A DNA stretch of 64,000 bases from Rhodocollybia butyracea (taxonomy: Eukaryota > Basidiomycota > Agaricomycetes > Agaricales > Omphalotaceae). A program made the position numbers and the translations under genes. Position 1 is the first letter of the stretch. The number at the start of each line of letters is the position of its first letter. The notes under the pieces were generated by a model. The model saw nothing but the letters and a program-made list of their open reading frames with translations. It did no database searches and was not told where the DNA came from. Shown piece by piece: positions 12,792 to 23,806 of the stretch. The stretch lies in NCBI GenBank assembly GCA_015501585.1, contig JADNRY010000075.1, positions 124,001 through 188,000 on the forward strand, written 5' to 3'.

Positions 12792-13110
12792 TTAACTCAG
12801 CTGTCTCGACTTTCCTTCATACCCGTCTCGCTTGGGCAAACCATCGTTATTGCGTCATCCTCGTCTCATGAAACACATGTGCCCTTGGCTTGATTGTATG
12901 GAAGTTCTTAATCTTTCCATTTTCATCTCGCTCCACTGACCCCCAGATGCTACTTGGACGCAATGGCGTTATAAGCGTCATACAGGTACCACAGGATTTT
13001 GCATCGGAATTGATCCTTATTGAGTTCATTCAGTAAACCTTTGGTAGTATGTACCAGCTTTCGCGGTTTACCTGCGACCGAATACTTATTGAAAGCGGCG
13101 TCCTTCCTTC
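12792..13110 (-). pseudogene. truncated GFA/CENP-V-fold gene
   Basis: Read on the minus strand, 13110-13060 gives NKYSVAGKPRK and 13020-12792 gives a decayed copy of the cysteine-containing C-terminal half found at 15950-16184 (CKSCG-like, GSVERDENGKIKN, HETRMT, then YEGKSRQLS and stop at 12792). Several indels break the frame and the N-terminal half with the CHCxxC zinc motif is absent. The family (glutathione-dependent formaldehyde-activating-like fold) binds zinc; most fungal members are uncharacterised. This tail lies back to back with the end of the Sld7-like gene, the same arrangement seen in the other copies. Confidence 0.7.
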
Positions 13111-13854
13111 CTTTAGGCCTAAATCAGCAGTCCCACATATCACATATCATGGGGTTGACGTTGAAAATCAAGAAACATCGCTAGCTTTAGGCTGCTTTAG
13201 ACCTATCTGTCCTTCGACCAGCGATGTCAATCTATGGAATACAACATATTCTAGTAGAATCCTTTCATGATTGGAATTGAATAGATAACAGCGATGTATC
13301 CCAGCGGTCAACGTTGTTGTCCTGCATCTAGTATCAGGAACTTACCTCCGGACTCCAGAGCACGTGTAGTTGATTGAACCGATATACCTCTCTCAGCCTT
13401 CAGGACTTCAAGCAACTTTCCCATCTTGAGTTTTTCCAAGGTCAATATGGTGATGATTGATCTCGATATGGAGGAATAGATCTAAGATTACATCACCCTT
13501 TTATTGTCCTTTTGGCTAAAGGTAGCGAGGATTATACGTACATACATAAGTAGGCTAAATAAGAACGAGATACACAAAGGCCAATAATACGAGCGACTCT
13601 TCTTGCTCCAAATGCCCAACTATAACATGATCCAGGCAACGATTGAGCGAGGGCACTTTTAGTTGTGGACTCCTTGTTTTCACTAAGCAGAACGTCAAAC
13701 GTGAGGACATGCACCTGGACTGGACATGCCACACCTGACTAGTGCCACAGTGACAACATCAGAAACTTACTGCCGTCAATCAAACTCAGAAGCTTACTTG
13801 TGGATATATGATCTGGGTCTGAGGAGTTTGTTCTTCATACACCCCCCTTTCACT
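13111..13854. other. gene-free spacer
   Basis: Only short, non-conserved reading frames on either strand; nothing supportable. Confidence 0.4.
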
Positions 13855-14365
13855 ATGATGAATCGAACCCAGGAAAGTTCTGAAACGGCCACCGCCGTTC
13901 CTTTACATCGGAGATCTTCCGCTACGCCTCAGACTCGTGGTTTCTCCGTAAGTTTCTTCGAGATACGAAAGCTAAAGTCTCGAGCGACTCGAGAATACGA
14001 TCCCCTCTCCCGTTATGCACATCTAGGACTTGAATTCATGAAGTTTCATAGGGTACGCATTATTCTTACCTGGATCCTTAAAGTAGTGAATCAAAGCAAC
14101 CCATTACACAGCAATCTTCGAGAGAAACCCAACTTCTCATCGAGCTGGCATTCGAGTTCTTCGTGAATAAAATCGAAAAAGGCTCGCAAGCAAACATCGT
14201 GTTAGTTACTTTATGAGTTGAGCTACGAGTTCTGGTCTAAACACTGTCTTCAGGGAAATCATGAAATTGCAGGAAATTGAAGCACATCTCTTAGGACAGT
14301 CGCTCATCTCGGAACTCGCACCGTATACCGCTTTTTTTAAACGACAGCTTCAAGGGTACTGGTGA
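13855..14365 (+). CDS. SFF family protein, copy 1 (short form)
   Basis: Three exons: 13855-14052, 14112-14200 and 14254-14365, giving 132 residues; no family recognised. A 28-residue Ser/Thr-rich leader (MMNRTQESSETATAVPLHRR and on) precedes the conserved core VSFFEIRKLKSRATREYDPL. Exon 2 encodes an amphipathic helix (TQLLIELAFEFFVNKIEKGS) and exon 3 another (EIMKLQEIEAHLLGQSL ... FFKRQLQGYW). The two introns sit at the same phases (0 and 2) as in the four other copies at 21061, 23380, 43315 and 45841, which is the main reason to regard it as a real gene. It is the most divergent copy and the only one on the plus strand. The TGA overlaps a GTGAGC, so a further exon is possible. Confidence 0.65.
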
Positions 14366-15607
14366 GCATCGAGGAACGTGTTTACACATCGGTTTTGCTA
14401 GATAGATCTCTATTTTTTTCAAGGATGACGGCACCCGGCCTGATGTACAGGATGTAAGAGGTTGTTGGTGTTAACATAGATAACCGGCGGGGTTCTGAAT
14501 GGAAACCTGAGACCGGGTATAGATTTGAATGAGATGCCTGTGTTTAAGTTCAAAAAGAATGTCGCAGACTAGCCAGCCATCCAAGGTCAAAATCATACGA
14601 GCGTCCGGACACGCTGTCTTTTTATGGCAGATTGCGTTGATTATAGCAAGATATTATTTATAATAGAAAAACTATACTCGATAAGCCCAGAGATCAACCT
14701 ACTAAATCCCTTCAATTGTCTAGAGTGGGTTTTCAGGTTGGGGGCAAAAAGAATGCGAAGAAGGATGGTAGATCATCGTGAATATGGGATCCATCATATA
14801 AGTCTGGAACTTTATAGTGGCTGAGGCCATCAAGCTAATATTCAGTACTTCAGCAGTGGTGTCACTTGCGACTCCTCTAGGGCCTGAGCGCTTGAGCCTG
14901 GACTGGCCAGTGCACCGGGCTGTGAAAGTTACGCGGCGTTATGCTCCTGCTCAAGTTCAGATTTGCAAAAGCAGTAAGTTGTTCCAGGGCCACTCCCTCA
15001 TTCCTGAATATAGCAAGCCCATCTTAAGATCTTCGTATCGGTCATCCCGGGCCTCACTACGTTTTACGTTGATTCCAAATGCGGAATTACAGCTTTGACA
15101 TCTGGTACATTCAGATCGACGGACGTACCTAGCATAAAACATTGTTTCTTTGAGATTGTAGTCATGCTAGTTACTTTCGATTGCAACGATGTCTACATCA
15201 AAGAACGAATATGCCAGGTGCTGGTGCCTCTGTTCATGTTTGGATTAATCGCCTGCATACCGTCTTGAAGTTGAGGTTGAGGCAATCAACTTGGCCGTGT
15301 GCCAGTGGAGACGGGGCAGGCCTAAATTTAGAACAAGTTTGCAGGAGTAACGAGACATGATTGATATAGCACTCTAGATCTAAGTTAGTTGGTTCATGGA
15401 GTTACTAGTCGGAGCTAGCAGGTTAAAGATGAATATACAGAACTGGCGATCGAAGAGCATCTCGCAAACAGAGCCGGTGAATTCGTGCTTCTTGTCTTCC
15501 AAGCGCACTCCAGTATGTAGGTCCGGCGGAACGCCGTGAACCCGATACCGTGACCTGCCGACAAGTAATTTGGCGAATCTCCGACGAACAGTTCTCGCCA
15601 GCCATGT
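14366..15607. other. gene-free spacer
   Basis: Reading frames here are short and unsupported. The right end (about 15515-15607) is the 5' flank of the GFA gene; it reappears inverted at about 20690-20740. Confidence 0.4.
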
Positions 15608-16184
15608 CGACGACAACAGCAGACGAAACCGTATTCAAAGGAAGTTGTTTTTGTGGTGCATTGACGTATACAGTGAAAGGAAAACCCATCTTGAGCGCAT
15701 ATTGCCATTGCACCCTCTGTCAAAGACTTGCCGGTACGTTATGGTTGGCAAACACTTGACATTACACTGTGTTTATCTTTTCCTAGCCTCTCCGTGCGTA
15801 GCTACTATCCATTTCCCCGCGACAGCCTTCAATTGGACACACGCCCAGCCACATGAAGCTGCTTTCGATAAGTATTCGGTTTGCAGGTAAACCGCACAAG
15901 GTACTACCAGATGTTTACCGCGCGCCAGTGCTCATATTCATCGCTCCTAAAAGAATCGATTCCGATGCAAATCCTGTGGTGCCTGTACGACGTCTTATAA
16001 CGCCATTGCGTCCAAGTATAGCATCTGGGGGGCCCAGTTGGAGCGAGATGAGAATGGAAAAATTAGGAACTGGGATCTAATCAAGCCAACGGCGCATATG
16101 TTTTATGAGACGAGGATGATGGACTATAACGATGATTTGCCAAAGTGGGACGGGTATGAGGGAAAGTCTAGACGGTTGAGTTAA
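15608..16184 (+). pseudogene. GFA/CENP-V-fold zinc protein with a +1 frameshift
   Basis: Exon 1 (15608-15733) starts MSTTTADETVFKGSCFCGAL and carries the zinc motif CHCTLCQ. Exon 2 from 15787 gives SPCVATIHFPATAFNW ... FDKYSV. At about 15880-15884 GGTTTGCAGG has one base more than GGTCGCAGG in the relic at 13070, putting AGKPHK out of frame. After an intron (GTACTA...AAAAG) the last exon reads NRFRCKSCGACTTSYN ... WGAQLERDENGKIRNWDLIK and ends EGKSRRLS at 16184. With the extra T removed the protein is complete, so this is either a very recent pseudogene or a sequence error. GFA-fold proteins bind zinc through these cysteines; substrates in fungi are mostly unknown. It is convergent with an Sld7-like relic. 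Confidence 0.7.
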
Positions 16185-16560
16185 TGCGATGAGTAGGGCC
16201 ATAATTTCGATTGTGCAGCGGTAATACTACTAGCCACTTGAACTGCTTCGTCATCTTTCGGGTGTAGATCCCAAAGTGTAATGAAGGGACTTTGAATTCT
16301 AGAGTTGCTGTGGAACCAACCGAACGTCGCTTCCAAGATTCGCGAAAGCAGATCCATAAGACAATTCGTGAAAGGACGGTTTATCTCTGTGAACGTATGA
16401 ATATTAAGATAAGTCATTCCACGCGGGATTTCACAACTCACAGTATAATATCTCCACTGTTATCTGTATGAACATCGTTTATGTACCCATAGTCCGCAAT
16501 GTCGGCCTTCCACGCATACTTCCAAGGCCAAAGCTAACGGATTTTCGACGCTCACCTCTT
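16181..16560 (-). pseudogene. decayed Sld7-like copy
   Basis: Reading the minus strand from about 16560, the sequence follows the Sld7-like gene: AAATCCGTTAGC, GGCGTGGAAGGCCGACATTG-like, GATAACAGTGGAGATATTAT, then (after a deletion) TTGGAAGCGACGTTCGGTTG (as at 12160), and finally the C-terminal codons QSKLWP before a stop near 16181. Large internal parts are missing and frames are broken. Back-to-back placement with the GFA gene repeats the arrangement at 12.8 kb. Confidence 0.75.
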
Positions 16561-16599
16561 GTATATCTGTCGCGGTACAGTACAGAAGAACCAAGAATG

Positions 16600-17340
16600 A
16601 ATCAACACCATGTTCAAACGTTTTGCGAACGAATTGGAGCTTCTTTGTTAGTCACAGAGGCTAGGATCGGTCCGACGGGGATTGATCCGTACTGTATCCG
16701 ATGCTGGCCGGAAAACTCATCGATTCATCTCCGCGACTCTCCGACTCTTCTTGAATTCACTCACTTTCGCATCTCGCGTCCCCATATCTTCTCATCGATG
16801 TATCTGCAGCCTGAAACACTTGAAACTATTGCTGTATATACGCCTATAGAGAGTGAGTTGATCATTGGAGGAAAATACGGTGTAGTTGAATTTTCTGCTA
16901 CGGCTGGTACGTGTATGTTCTGCTTACTTTCTTTTCCAAGGTCATTTCTTGAACTAGCCGTTTCCAGGCTTAAAACACCGGGTGCTACCTGACCGTAGTG
17001 CTCTTTCTCAATCCTCGGACGCACTCTATAACTCAAACCCTGACTGCAACTTGCTCTCCGATTCCTAGGGCTCTTACTGTGCAACCACAATGCCTTACGG
17101 TCAGAGATGTCGAAACGAAGGAAGTAGTCTATCTCCGGCGATGGACTGAGAAAACATCAAATCCCACACAGCTATTATCGTGCAGCCTTATCCGACTACG
17201 TACATTCCCCAAGACAAACCACAAATACGGCCACAGTCGCAAATACTTGAACTGCTTTGATGTAGACCAGAACCTCAGGCCTCAGGGTTTGGCATAGAGG
17301 CATAATCAAGACGATATATCCTTGGTCAGAAGACACAGTG
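16600..17340 (+). pseudogene. relic of an unrecognised coding sequence (type-R relic 1)
   Basis: An open stretch up to 16907 reads, for example, HFRISRPHIFSSMYLQPETL, then ESELIIGGKYGVVEFSATA before a GTACGT donor; later parts (VRDVETKEVVYLRRW at about 17100-17145) are interrupted. The same landmarks recur in worse condition at 22360-23240, 44700-45300 and 46920-47700, always next to SFF copies or the DUF1774-like gene. The wording looks like the LRR part of fungal F-box-type proteins, but no F-box is left and I do not assign a function. Confidence 0.5.
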
Positions 17341-17377
17341 GCTGCGGCGACTTGAAGTTCTCATTCCTCCTTTCACA

Positions 17378-17540
17378 ATGTTCTCACTCTGCTCTTCTCC
17401 TCGATTCAAAGACTCCCTGTGGCTTCACCAAATTCTTGATCTCATTCTTGCTACAAATCACATTGTTAATCTCAAATCTCTTCGTATTCTCCGCACCCCT
17501 TCAACGCAATGGGGGCGGATGCTGGAACAAATCTTGATGT
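17378..17540 (+). pseudogene. 5' fragment of the DUF1774-like gene
   Basis: Starts MFSLCSSPRFKDSLWLHQIL; the bases track the start of the gene at 47961 (TCCTCCTTTCACAATG, CTCTTCTCCTCGATTCAAAGACTC, GCTTCACCA), including the upstream GTGGCTGCGGCGACT element. Similarity fades after about 160 bases. A truncated duplicate. Confidence 0.7.
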
Positions 17541-18133
17541 AGCGTTTGCGTCTGAAACTCCTCTAGCTATATCACAAAAACTGTTTCCTGGACCAGTACC
17601 ATCAGCACCATTTTGGAATCGCTCACTTTGAGAAGGAATTGCTTTTGGAAACTTTGCCCTAGTTATAATAAAAATCGGTTCAAAGCTTTCGGAAGATGCT
17701 GGAAATGCGTCTCGGGAAAAGTCTCGAGTGAGCTTGCAAGTTACTCTTAGTTTGCCTCGATTTGCTTACCCTGCCCAAATTCCAATAGCCAACGTGCACA
17801 ACATGGAGCTATGATCTTGATACCTTATATATATGGACAGCATCCCCGCTGGTCCCAAGTAAGTGCCACTCAATCCGCGTGACTACTTTTGGCAGAAGTG
17901 GCCTCGCCTTGTCACTAGGAGCTCATCGAACAGTTGTCTTCATACGACGCGCTCGTCATATGCTGTCCCAATTGAATGTTGAAGTTATTCGTAAGTTAAG
18001 GTCTTCCGCCTTCCCTCGCTGTTCTTCTAGGTATATGATGCTCAGCATCTACCTGTCAAATAAAAACACGGTCGAGTAATACAATAAAAAATAAGCTAAA
18101 TATATAATTATCCATGTAGGGAGGGGTGATACA
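17541..18133. other. gene-free spacer; left end of a segmental duplication
   Basis: From about 17800 the sequence resembles 40040 onward (GGAGCTATGATCTTGATACC / GGAGTTATGATCTTGACACC). No gene seen before the stop codon at 18134. Confidence 0.5.
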
Positions 18134-18867
18134 TCATTGCCTAACGGGGTCCAGAAGATTGAACTTCTTTAGAGAAAGTACGTCAATCGGAAAGTCCTAA
18201 GTAAATGTGATCATAATTTGATCAGCACTTGCGAATTCGGGGAAGTCCTAAAATGCTGACCTTGAGCTCGACCTTGAACAGGCCCTTCAGTCTCTCGGCA
18301 AGTCTGTTCGCCTGGTCATTGATCTCATCGAACTCCGATTGTCCGTTGGCGTTGTAGGATTGCAAAAGTTTGCAGACTTCGCCAATAACTCTGTCATGTC
18401 AGTCGGAGAGTCTGTAAGAGAAATCCGGGGGACAAAACGAAAGTAGCTTACCCTTCAAGTTGAGGCGTTTCAGCCTCGCAGGATATCCGAAAGACTATAT
18501 CGCCAAATTGAATATATCGCTCCCGCTCGCAGGCCATTATTCTCAAATATAAGTATGTACTCATAGCAGCTTCAAAAGCTAGAGATACAATGGTGGAGGT
18601 GCTATTCAACCGCTCATCCTCTGGGTCCATTACCCAAGGCCTATCAGGATCTGGACAGAATTTGAGGGTCTGCAAAGATCATCGAAATGAAACAAGTAAA
18701 AATCCAGTGAGTGTAGGTCCGACCTGATTCAGTTTCAAGCACTCGAGTGCTCGTTTCGCGATTGGGAAGCAATCGACAGATTTTAGAAAGGCAGCCATAT
18801 CAATGTATTTGTTTTCGCCATCGTTATCGTCTGAAATGGTGGAAGAGCCTTGGTCGTCACTGTGCAT
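18134..18867 (-). CDS. unrecognised 184-residue protein (copy A of a pair)
   Basis: Four exons: 18867-18724, 18669-18452, 18390-18261 and 18196-18134, giving 184 residues. It starts MHSDDQGSSTISDDNDGENK (acidic, probably disordered), followed by a helical region (AFLKSVDCFPIAKRALECLK, LKFCPDPDRPWVMDPEDERL, VSLAFEAAMSTYLYLRIMAC) and a C-terminal helix pair (EINDQANRLAERLKGLFKVE). No signal peptide, membrane segment or known motif. The paralogue at 40345-41281 keeps all splice sites and phases, so purifying selection on the coding frame is likely. Function unknown; it lies in a duplicated block next to SFF genes. Confidence 0.7.
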
Positions 18868-20504
18868 CTTTTCACTTTTCTAGATGGGGGATCTATAAAG
18901 TCCAACATGAACCTTTACCACTACTTATACAAGCCATTTTTCTGGACGGATGCAAAATCTCGCCGGGATCCTTTGTTGAAGCGCCTCTTTTCTGAATGTG
19001 AACGTCGCACCGCCCTCTACATAGCATGCGCTTCACATCTATGTAGAGGGGGGGATATTCAAAGTACTGTATAGTAATGACGACCACAGGTTCACGGGGT
19101 ACGAAAGCTTCACGCGGTATCTTCGCTTTTATGGTAGTATCGGTGAGGCCGGCAGACAGAAAATGGTAGTTTTATTTAAAATCTCACCGTAAGTTCGCGG
19201 GGTCCGATTATACAGTAGATTAAGTTGGGCAGCCTTAAAGACGTTAGATCTCTTCAGCTTGATTAAAAGCTGTGAGACGGAATTACAACTGCAATGGAAG
19301 GAAGATGCAGCCACCGGAGCGTAATTGTACTACGCTGGTAGGACGGACGCGAAAATAACAAAACCTGGGGTTCCCGAGTCCATGGAAGCGACTGAGATGA
19401 TGTAGCGTAATAATGGCCCAATCCAGTTGAGAGACCTTTCGTTGAGAGAACTTTTGGGGGCTTTGAACTCAGGGTACATTCCGGATTCTCTGTCTTCCGA
19501 TGCAAGCGACCAAGAGAGCTCACCTTGAAGGCTCAAGCCACGGGTGATGGTTAACATCCTTGAGCATCAGTCAGCTAGCTTCTCGAAATGTTCTACCACT
19601 CACATCAAGATAGGAACCTAATGTGGCTATACCGTTGGAAAGATTCTAATCACAGTACCAGTTTATCCATGTTAAAACATGTAAGCGAGATGTCAGTCAA
19701 AGATCTCTCTCAACAGAATTTCTCTTGATAGAAGTTAGGCCTGTTCCCATGACTCAGTGAGATACAGCTTTTATCATCTATGGGTAAGGATGGATGCCGG
19801 GTCTTCCACTGAATATCGATTCAGAAGTAGTAGAGCATAGCACAGCATATTACTATAGGGAAGAGATGTTAAGAAGAAATGGATATTGTTGATAGACGCG
19901 TAACTGTGGGCCCAGAGTGGATGTAGGTGTGTTTTTTCTGCCGTCCAGTCAACTGCTGGAATATACCGAATATTACCGTCGCGGCTCGGTGTCTTCTAGT
20001 ACTACCAAAAACCGTTACAGAGCGACGGAAAATGTCCCAAAGGCATCATGGCAGACCATGCAAGCCTGAGCCTCCAGTGGGGCCTCTGGAGTGTTCCCGA
20101 GTACGAGAAGCTCTGCGCCAGTGAAACCAAGTGTCCGACAGGTTGAGATTGGAGAGAGTCACGAGCAAGGTATTTTAAAAGGGGAACGGGGATCCGGTGG
20201 ACAGGATTTGAATACGTAGTGTCTTCACTCTCAATTTATACGATAGAGCGTAACACTCAATCCCATCTGGGCAGGAGTCTACTCAACTAGCGCGGTATTC
20301 AAAGGCGGGAAAGTCAAATCTAGGCAGGCCCCCTATGAGTTCAAATTTGACCAAGTGTTACTTTATCGGCTGACGGATTATGCACCTGTAGAACGAGTAA
20401 ATACGATGTCTACTATGATAAAGTAATCAGTACTCGTACATCAGGTAGTATGAGCTCACCTTCAATTGATATCAAATTGTGTATATAAGAGACCTACGGT
20501 ACGG
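18868..20504. repeat. segmental duplication, left copy (upstream part, no gene)
   Basis: Continues the duplication shared with 41282-42860: for example GAGATGTCAGTCAAAGATCTC (19690 / 41998), GTGGGCCC...GTGGATGTAGGTG (19908 / 42250), GACCATGCAAGC (20055 / 42377), and TACGGTACGGTTC at the right edge (20490 / 42846). Open frames within are not conserved between the copies, so no gene is called. Confidence 0.65.
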
Positions 20505-20640
20505 TTCGATTCCACGTCGGGATGTACACAGGACAGTAACGACGAAGCGGTAGTAGCTTCAAGCAGTAGTATTGCTGCTGCATAACCGAAATATGACCCT
20601 GATCGTATTAACTCAGCCGTCTAGATTTCCCCTCCGAGTC
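20505..20640 (+). pseudogene. 3' fragment of the Sld7-like gene
   Basis: ATTCCACGTCGGGATGTACAC, GAAGCGGTAGTAGCTTCAAG, and ATTAACTCAGCCGTCTAGA track 12686-12810 of the Sld7-like gene (codons for HVGMYTGQ ... EAVVASSSS ... AQSKLWP) with stops and small deletions. It begins precisely where the similarity of the block to 42 kb ends. Confidence 0.7.
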
Positions 20641-20745
20641 ATACTACGGCTTCGTCTGCTGTTGTCGTCTGGTGTTATTGCACCAAGAAGTCACGGTATC
20701 GGGTTCACGGCCTTCCGCCGCTCAGTCCGGATATAGAGTATCTTG
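20641..20745 (-). pseudogene. 5' remnant of the GFA gene
   Basis: On the minus strand this matches the region around the GFA start: CCGTGAACCCGATACCGTGAC (as at 15536) followed by GACGACAACAGCAGACGAA (as at 15607-15630). Only about 100 bases remain. Confidence 0.6.
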
Positions 20746-21060
20746 GGCCCTGACCGCACGCTGCCCCGTATCAATGATGGACTGGACTTGAGAGGACAGG
20801 CCCTTCCTCATCGCTCCTAAGAATAGCTTGATCAGAGCTCTGTCTCGTCCTACCTTGAGTTCTTTCATTTTGTTGAAAGTGGTAGAAGGTGGCCAGGGTC
20901 AGTCTAGAGTTTATAAATGAGAATGCAGAACTTGGTGATTACCAAGCTCTAAAAGAAGATACAGTCGATTAATATCTAGATATGTATAAAGTTTAACCGG
21001 TGGGCCTCAGGCCTACTAACACAATCCCCTCTAGGGTTGAGTAATAGTACGTTGAAACAA

Positions 21061-21715
21061 CTAGATGCTATGGCGTCGAAGGCTAGCATACTCTTTTGAG
21101 TCGGTTTCGCGAAAAGTGGAGGATGGGCTCCGGGAATATTGGTGAACCACGATACTCTGAGCGGAGTAGAGATAGGAATCATTGATCTCGAAGTCGGATG
21201 ACGAGGCAAATGCACCATGAGTGCCTTGTTTAGGTGCAGAAGGTGTATGTTGAGATTGTAATTCGTGATCATTTCGGAGGGCTGGTGGTTGTCCAGTTCC
21301 AAGCTGCTGCTCGAGAAAAGCGATGCGTAAATTGATTTTTGAAAGAAATGCCGATGAATTTCCTGCGCGGTACTCTTCGACCTCTTTGAATATAACCTCG
21401 CTACAGAAGACAGCATTTAGAACAAGTGTAACTCGAATAGTAAAGTGACGCACTTGATGATTACTTGTGGTGATTTTATTGCACACATAACCTGTTGAAA
21501 CCACAGCTGGATGAAAAGTTGAACGTTGCCCGGAGAGTTCTAAAGGATGGTTTGAACAGCACTGGCTTTGTGAAAACCAAGTTAATCTGTACCGGATAGA
21601 TCGGGAACAACGCGAGTAGTTGTTTTGCGAAGGGGCAGAGACGGTCATATTCGCGATTGGCTCGATATTGTAAGGACTGTCGGTCAAAAAAGCTGAGCGG
21701 GAAGGAATTGGCCAT
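21061..21715 (-). CDS. SFF family protein, copy 2 (long form with C-terminal motif)
   Basis: Three exons: 21715-21593, 21539-21454 and 21400-21061, giving 182 residues. Core: PLSFFDRQSLQYRANREYDR, then helix NVQLFIQLWFQQVMCAIKS, then EVEEYRAGNSSAFLSKIN and a coiled-coil-like RIAFLEQQLG. A polar linker leads to the C-terminal motif GAFASSSDFEIN followed by DSYLYSAQSIVVHQY, which is shared with copy 4 (GAFASASNFELR, LYSAHNITIHQY). No signal peptide or transmembrane segment. Function unknown. The alternation of polar and aromatic/aliphatic residues suggests a beta-prone motif. The frame is intact across all exons. Confidence 0.75.
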
Positions 21716-22359
21716 GCAGAAGGTCGTCGTCGGATTAGGTCTGTAAGGCTATGAGGCTCCAAAGCTTCAAGCTTCAAGCTTTATACATTGCATTTCGAAC
21801 ACGCGTATGCGCTAAGGCCTAAAGGCCTGAATCTCGGATGAGGACGTCCCAGAACAGTGCACATTTCAATCGATAGTGGCACATATATAATGGGTGTGAA
21901 AAGAGTCCGTGACTGTTAGAAAAGGTTCATAATTTCAGCTTGGAAACGCCTTGCACGTCAAACAGATCTGCTCAAGGTCCGAGTTGAGAAAGATCCACGT
22001 GGCTGATAAGCTTTATAAAGTCGTGGGAGATATCATGTGACTGTTGATATGCCCTGATTGAATGATTCCGAATCTTGAAGTTGTCGTATTTCTATGTGTG
22101 TATGCACACAGCATATGCATGTTGAGCACGCTCCTTCTGCAGCCTCCGGATAAACTATGTCTGTTTCCATCATTATCAAAAACATCTTGAACATGGCGCA
22201 TCTGCCACGCAACGAGCCAACACTTTTAGTTCTTGGGTTTTTCAAAATCAAAAAGCGCAAGAAACTTTGTCTCTCATGTTTCCTATAATTTTTACTCTCC
22301 CTCCTAGCATATAGCTTCAAGAAAATGGTCATGTTCGCAGGTAATTCGCCCCGCCGTTG

Positions 22360-23240
22360 CCTCACTCGGTTTGAATCATGCGGTCGCCAGCAAACTCACT
22401 CACTCTATACCATCGCTTTGTATCTCTGCATCGATGTATTTTCGGCTTATCCTCATGTCGGATTGCGATGCGAGGAAGTTGAGCTCCTTAGTCTTCTTCT
22501 GTTACGGCACGTCTGGATCTCGCATCTGGATGTTCAGGTAACTTTTTTTTCTAGCTGTCCCCTCGATGATACAATCCCTGTTTGGCCGCCTAATGTATCT
22601 GCTATCTCTCCTCGCGGGCTCCCCATCCTGCCACTCGACGCTCTCGATTCTATGAATTGTCCGACTTCGGTGTACGCAAAGCTCACTAATCTTCAAGCAC
22701 GTCAAGCATGATTGTGACCAGGACTACTGAATATTCCCGACGAGTTCCGCCATGAGTCATCTACGCTTATCGTTTTCGCTCAGGTTAGGCTTATTTGTCG
22801 GTATAGCATGTTAGCACGTCTTCCTCACTCGTTGTTTGTGGTGCTGGTGCTGGTGATATAGAGGACTGCTAGTGCCTTGTTCGCGTACTGTATGTCCTTG
22901 CTTGTCGCCTCCATGGCTTCTCCATTCTACACGCTTCCTTACCGCATCCACGTCGACAAGAGATTCAGAGAGAACTCTCGTCGGATGGCGGCATTTCAGA
23001 TTCGATCGTGTCCTCTTGGACATGATTACCGTCTCATCCATCTGCGCTGGTCTTTATTGATGGAATACCTAGCTCCACATCTCATATGTTTCGCTCACTT
23101 GTTCTCTCTTATGCATTGGAGATACGTTCACAGCTTTCAAATCGGAGACCACTGTATTGGATTAAATACATACGTTTGTCCCTATAATCTGCTTCGAAAT
23201 ATTCTTTCCCGTTCTATACTTCTATACTTGCGAAAGAAAA
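22360..23240 (+). pseudogene. type-R relic 2
   Basis: A decayed copy of the sequence also seen at 16600-17340, 44700-45300 and 46920-47700: GCGGTCGCCAGCAAACTCACT (22380; GCGGTCACCAGCAACCCCACT at 46958), ATCTCTGCATCGATG, and CTTCTTCTGTTACGGCACGTCTGG. Several stops in every frame. Bases 21716-22359 and 23241-23379 show nothing else. Confidence 0.5.
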
Positions 23241-23379
23241 ATTAGTAAACGAATTACATTATTAAATAAGAAAGGAAAAGAAAGAAAAATTCAAAAATCC
23301 TAGCAGGACTAGTGTCTCCTGTCCGAGCGGCAATTCCTCTGCTCGAAGGTCGAATGCTAGGCACCAGTGCGTTGTATGA

Positions 23380-23806
23380 TCATCCATTTCTGAGCTGCTC
23401 CTGAAGAAAAGCAATGTGCGAATCGATGTTCCGAAGTGCCGACGAATTTCCTGCGCGATACTCTGCGATTTCCTTGAATATGCCAAGCTCACTAGAGACA
23501 GCAGTTAGAAGTTAGAACTAAGCTCATAACTCGTACAGTAAAGCAACGAACGTGATGGCTCCTTGTGAGTTTATCTTCTTCATGACGAAACGATACAACA
23601 GGTCGATGAAAAGCTGTTGTTCGCTCGGAGATTTCTGAAAATGCTTTTGATGAGTCCCGACTTTTTGAAAATCAAGCTGATATTCGCACCTTATAGATGG
23701 AGATCATGAAGAGTGTTTGGTCCGCGGGGTGAGAGAGAGGGTCATAATCGCGACTGGCCCTGGATTTTAGTGTTCGTATCTCAAAAAAGCTGAAAGCACA
23801 GGACAT
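23380..23806 (-). CDS. SFF family protein, copy 3 (short form)
   Basis: Three exons: 23806-23690, 23634-23552 and 23491-23380, giving 103 residues. Core: MSCAFSFFEIRTLKSRASRD, YDPLSHPADQTLFMISIYK, then helix SEQQLFIDLLYRFVMKKINS, then FKEIAEYRAGNSSALRNIDS and AFLQEQLRNG before TGA. Bases just after the stop (GGTGCCTAGCATTCGACCTTCGAG on the minus strand) still resemble the C-terminal motif region of the long copies, so the short form arose by loss of the tail. Function unknown. Confidence 0.72.
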
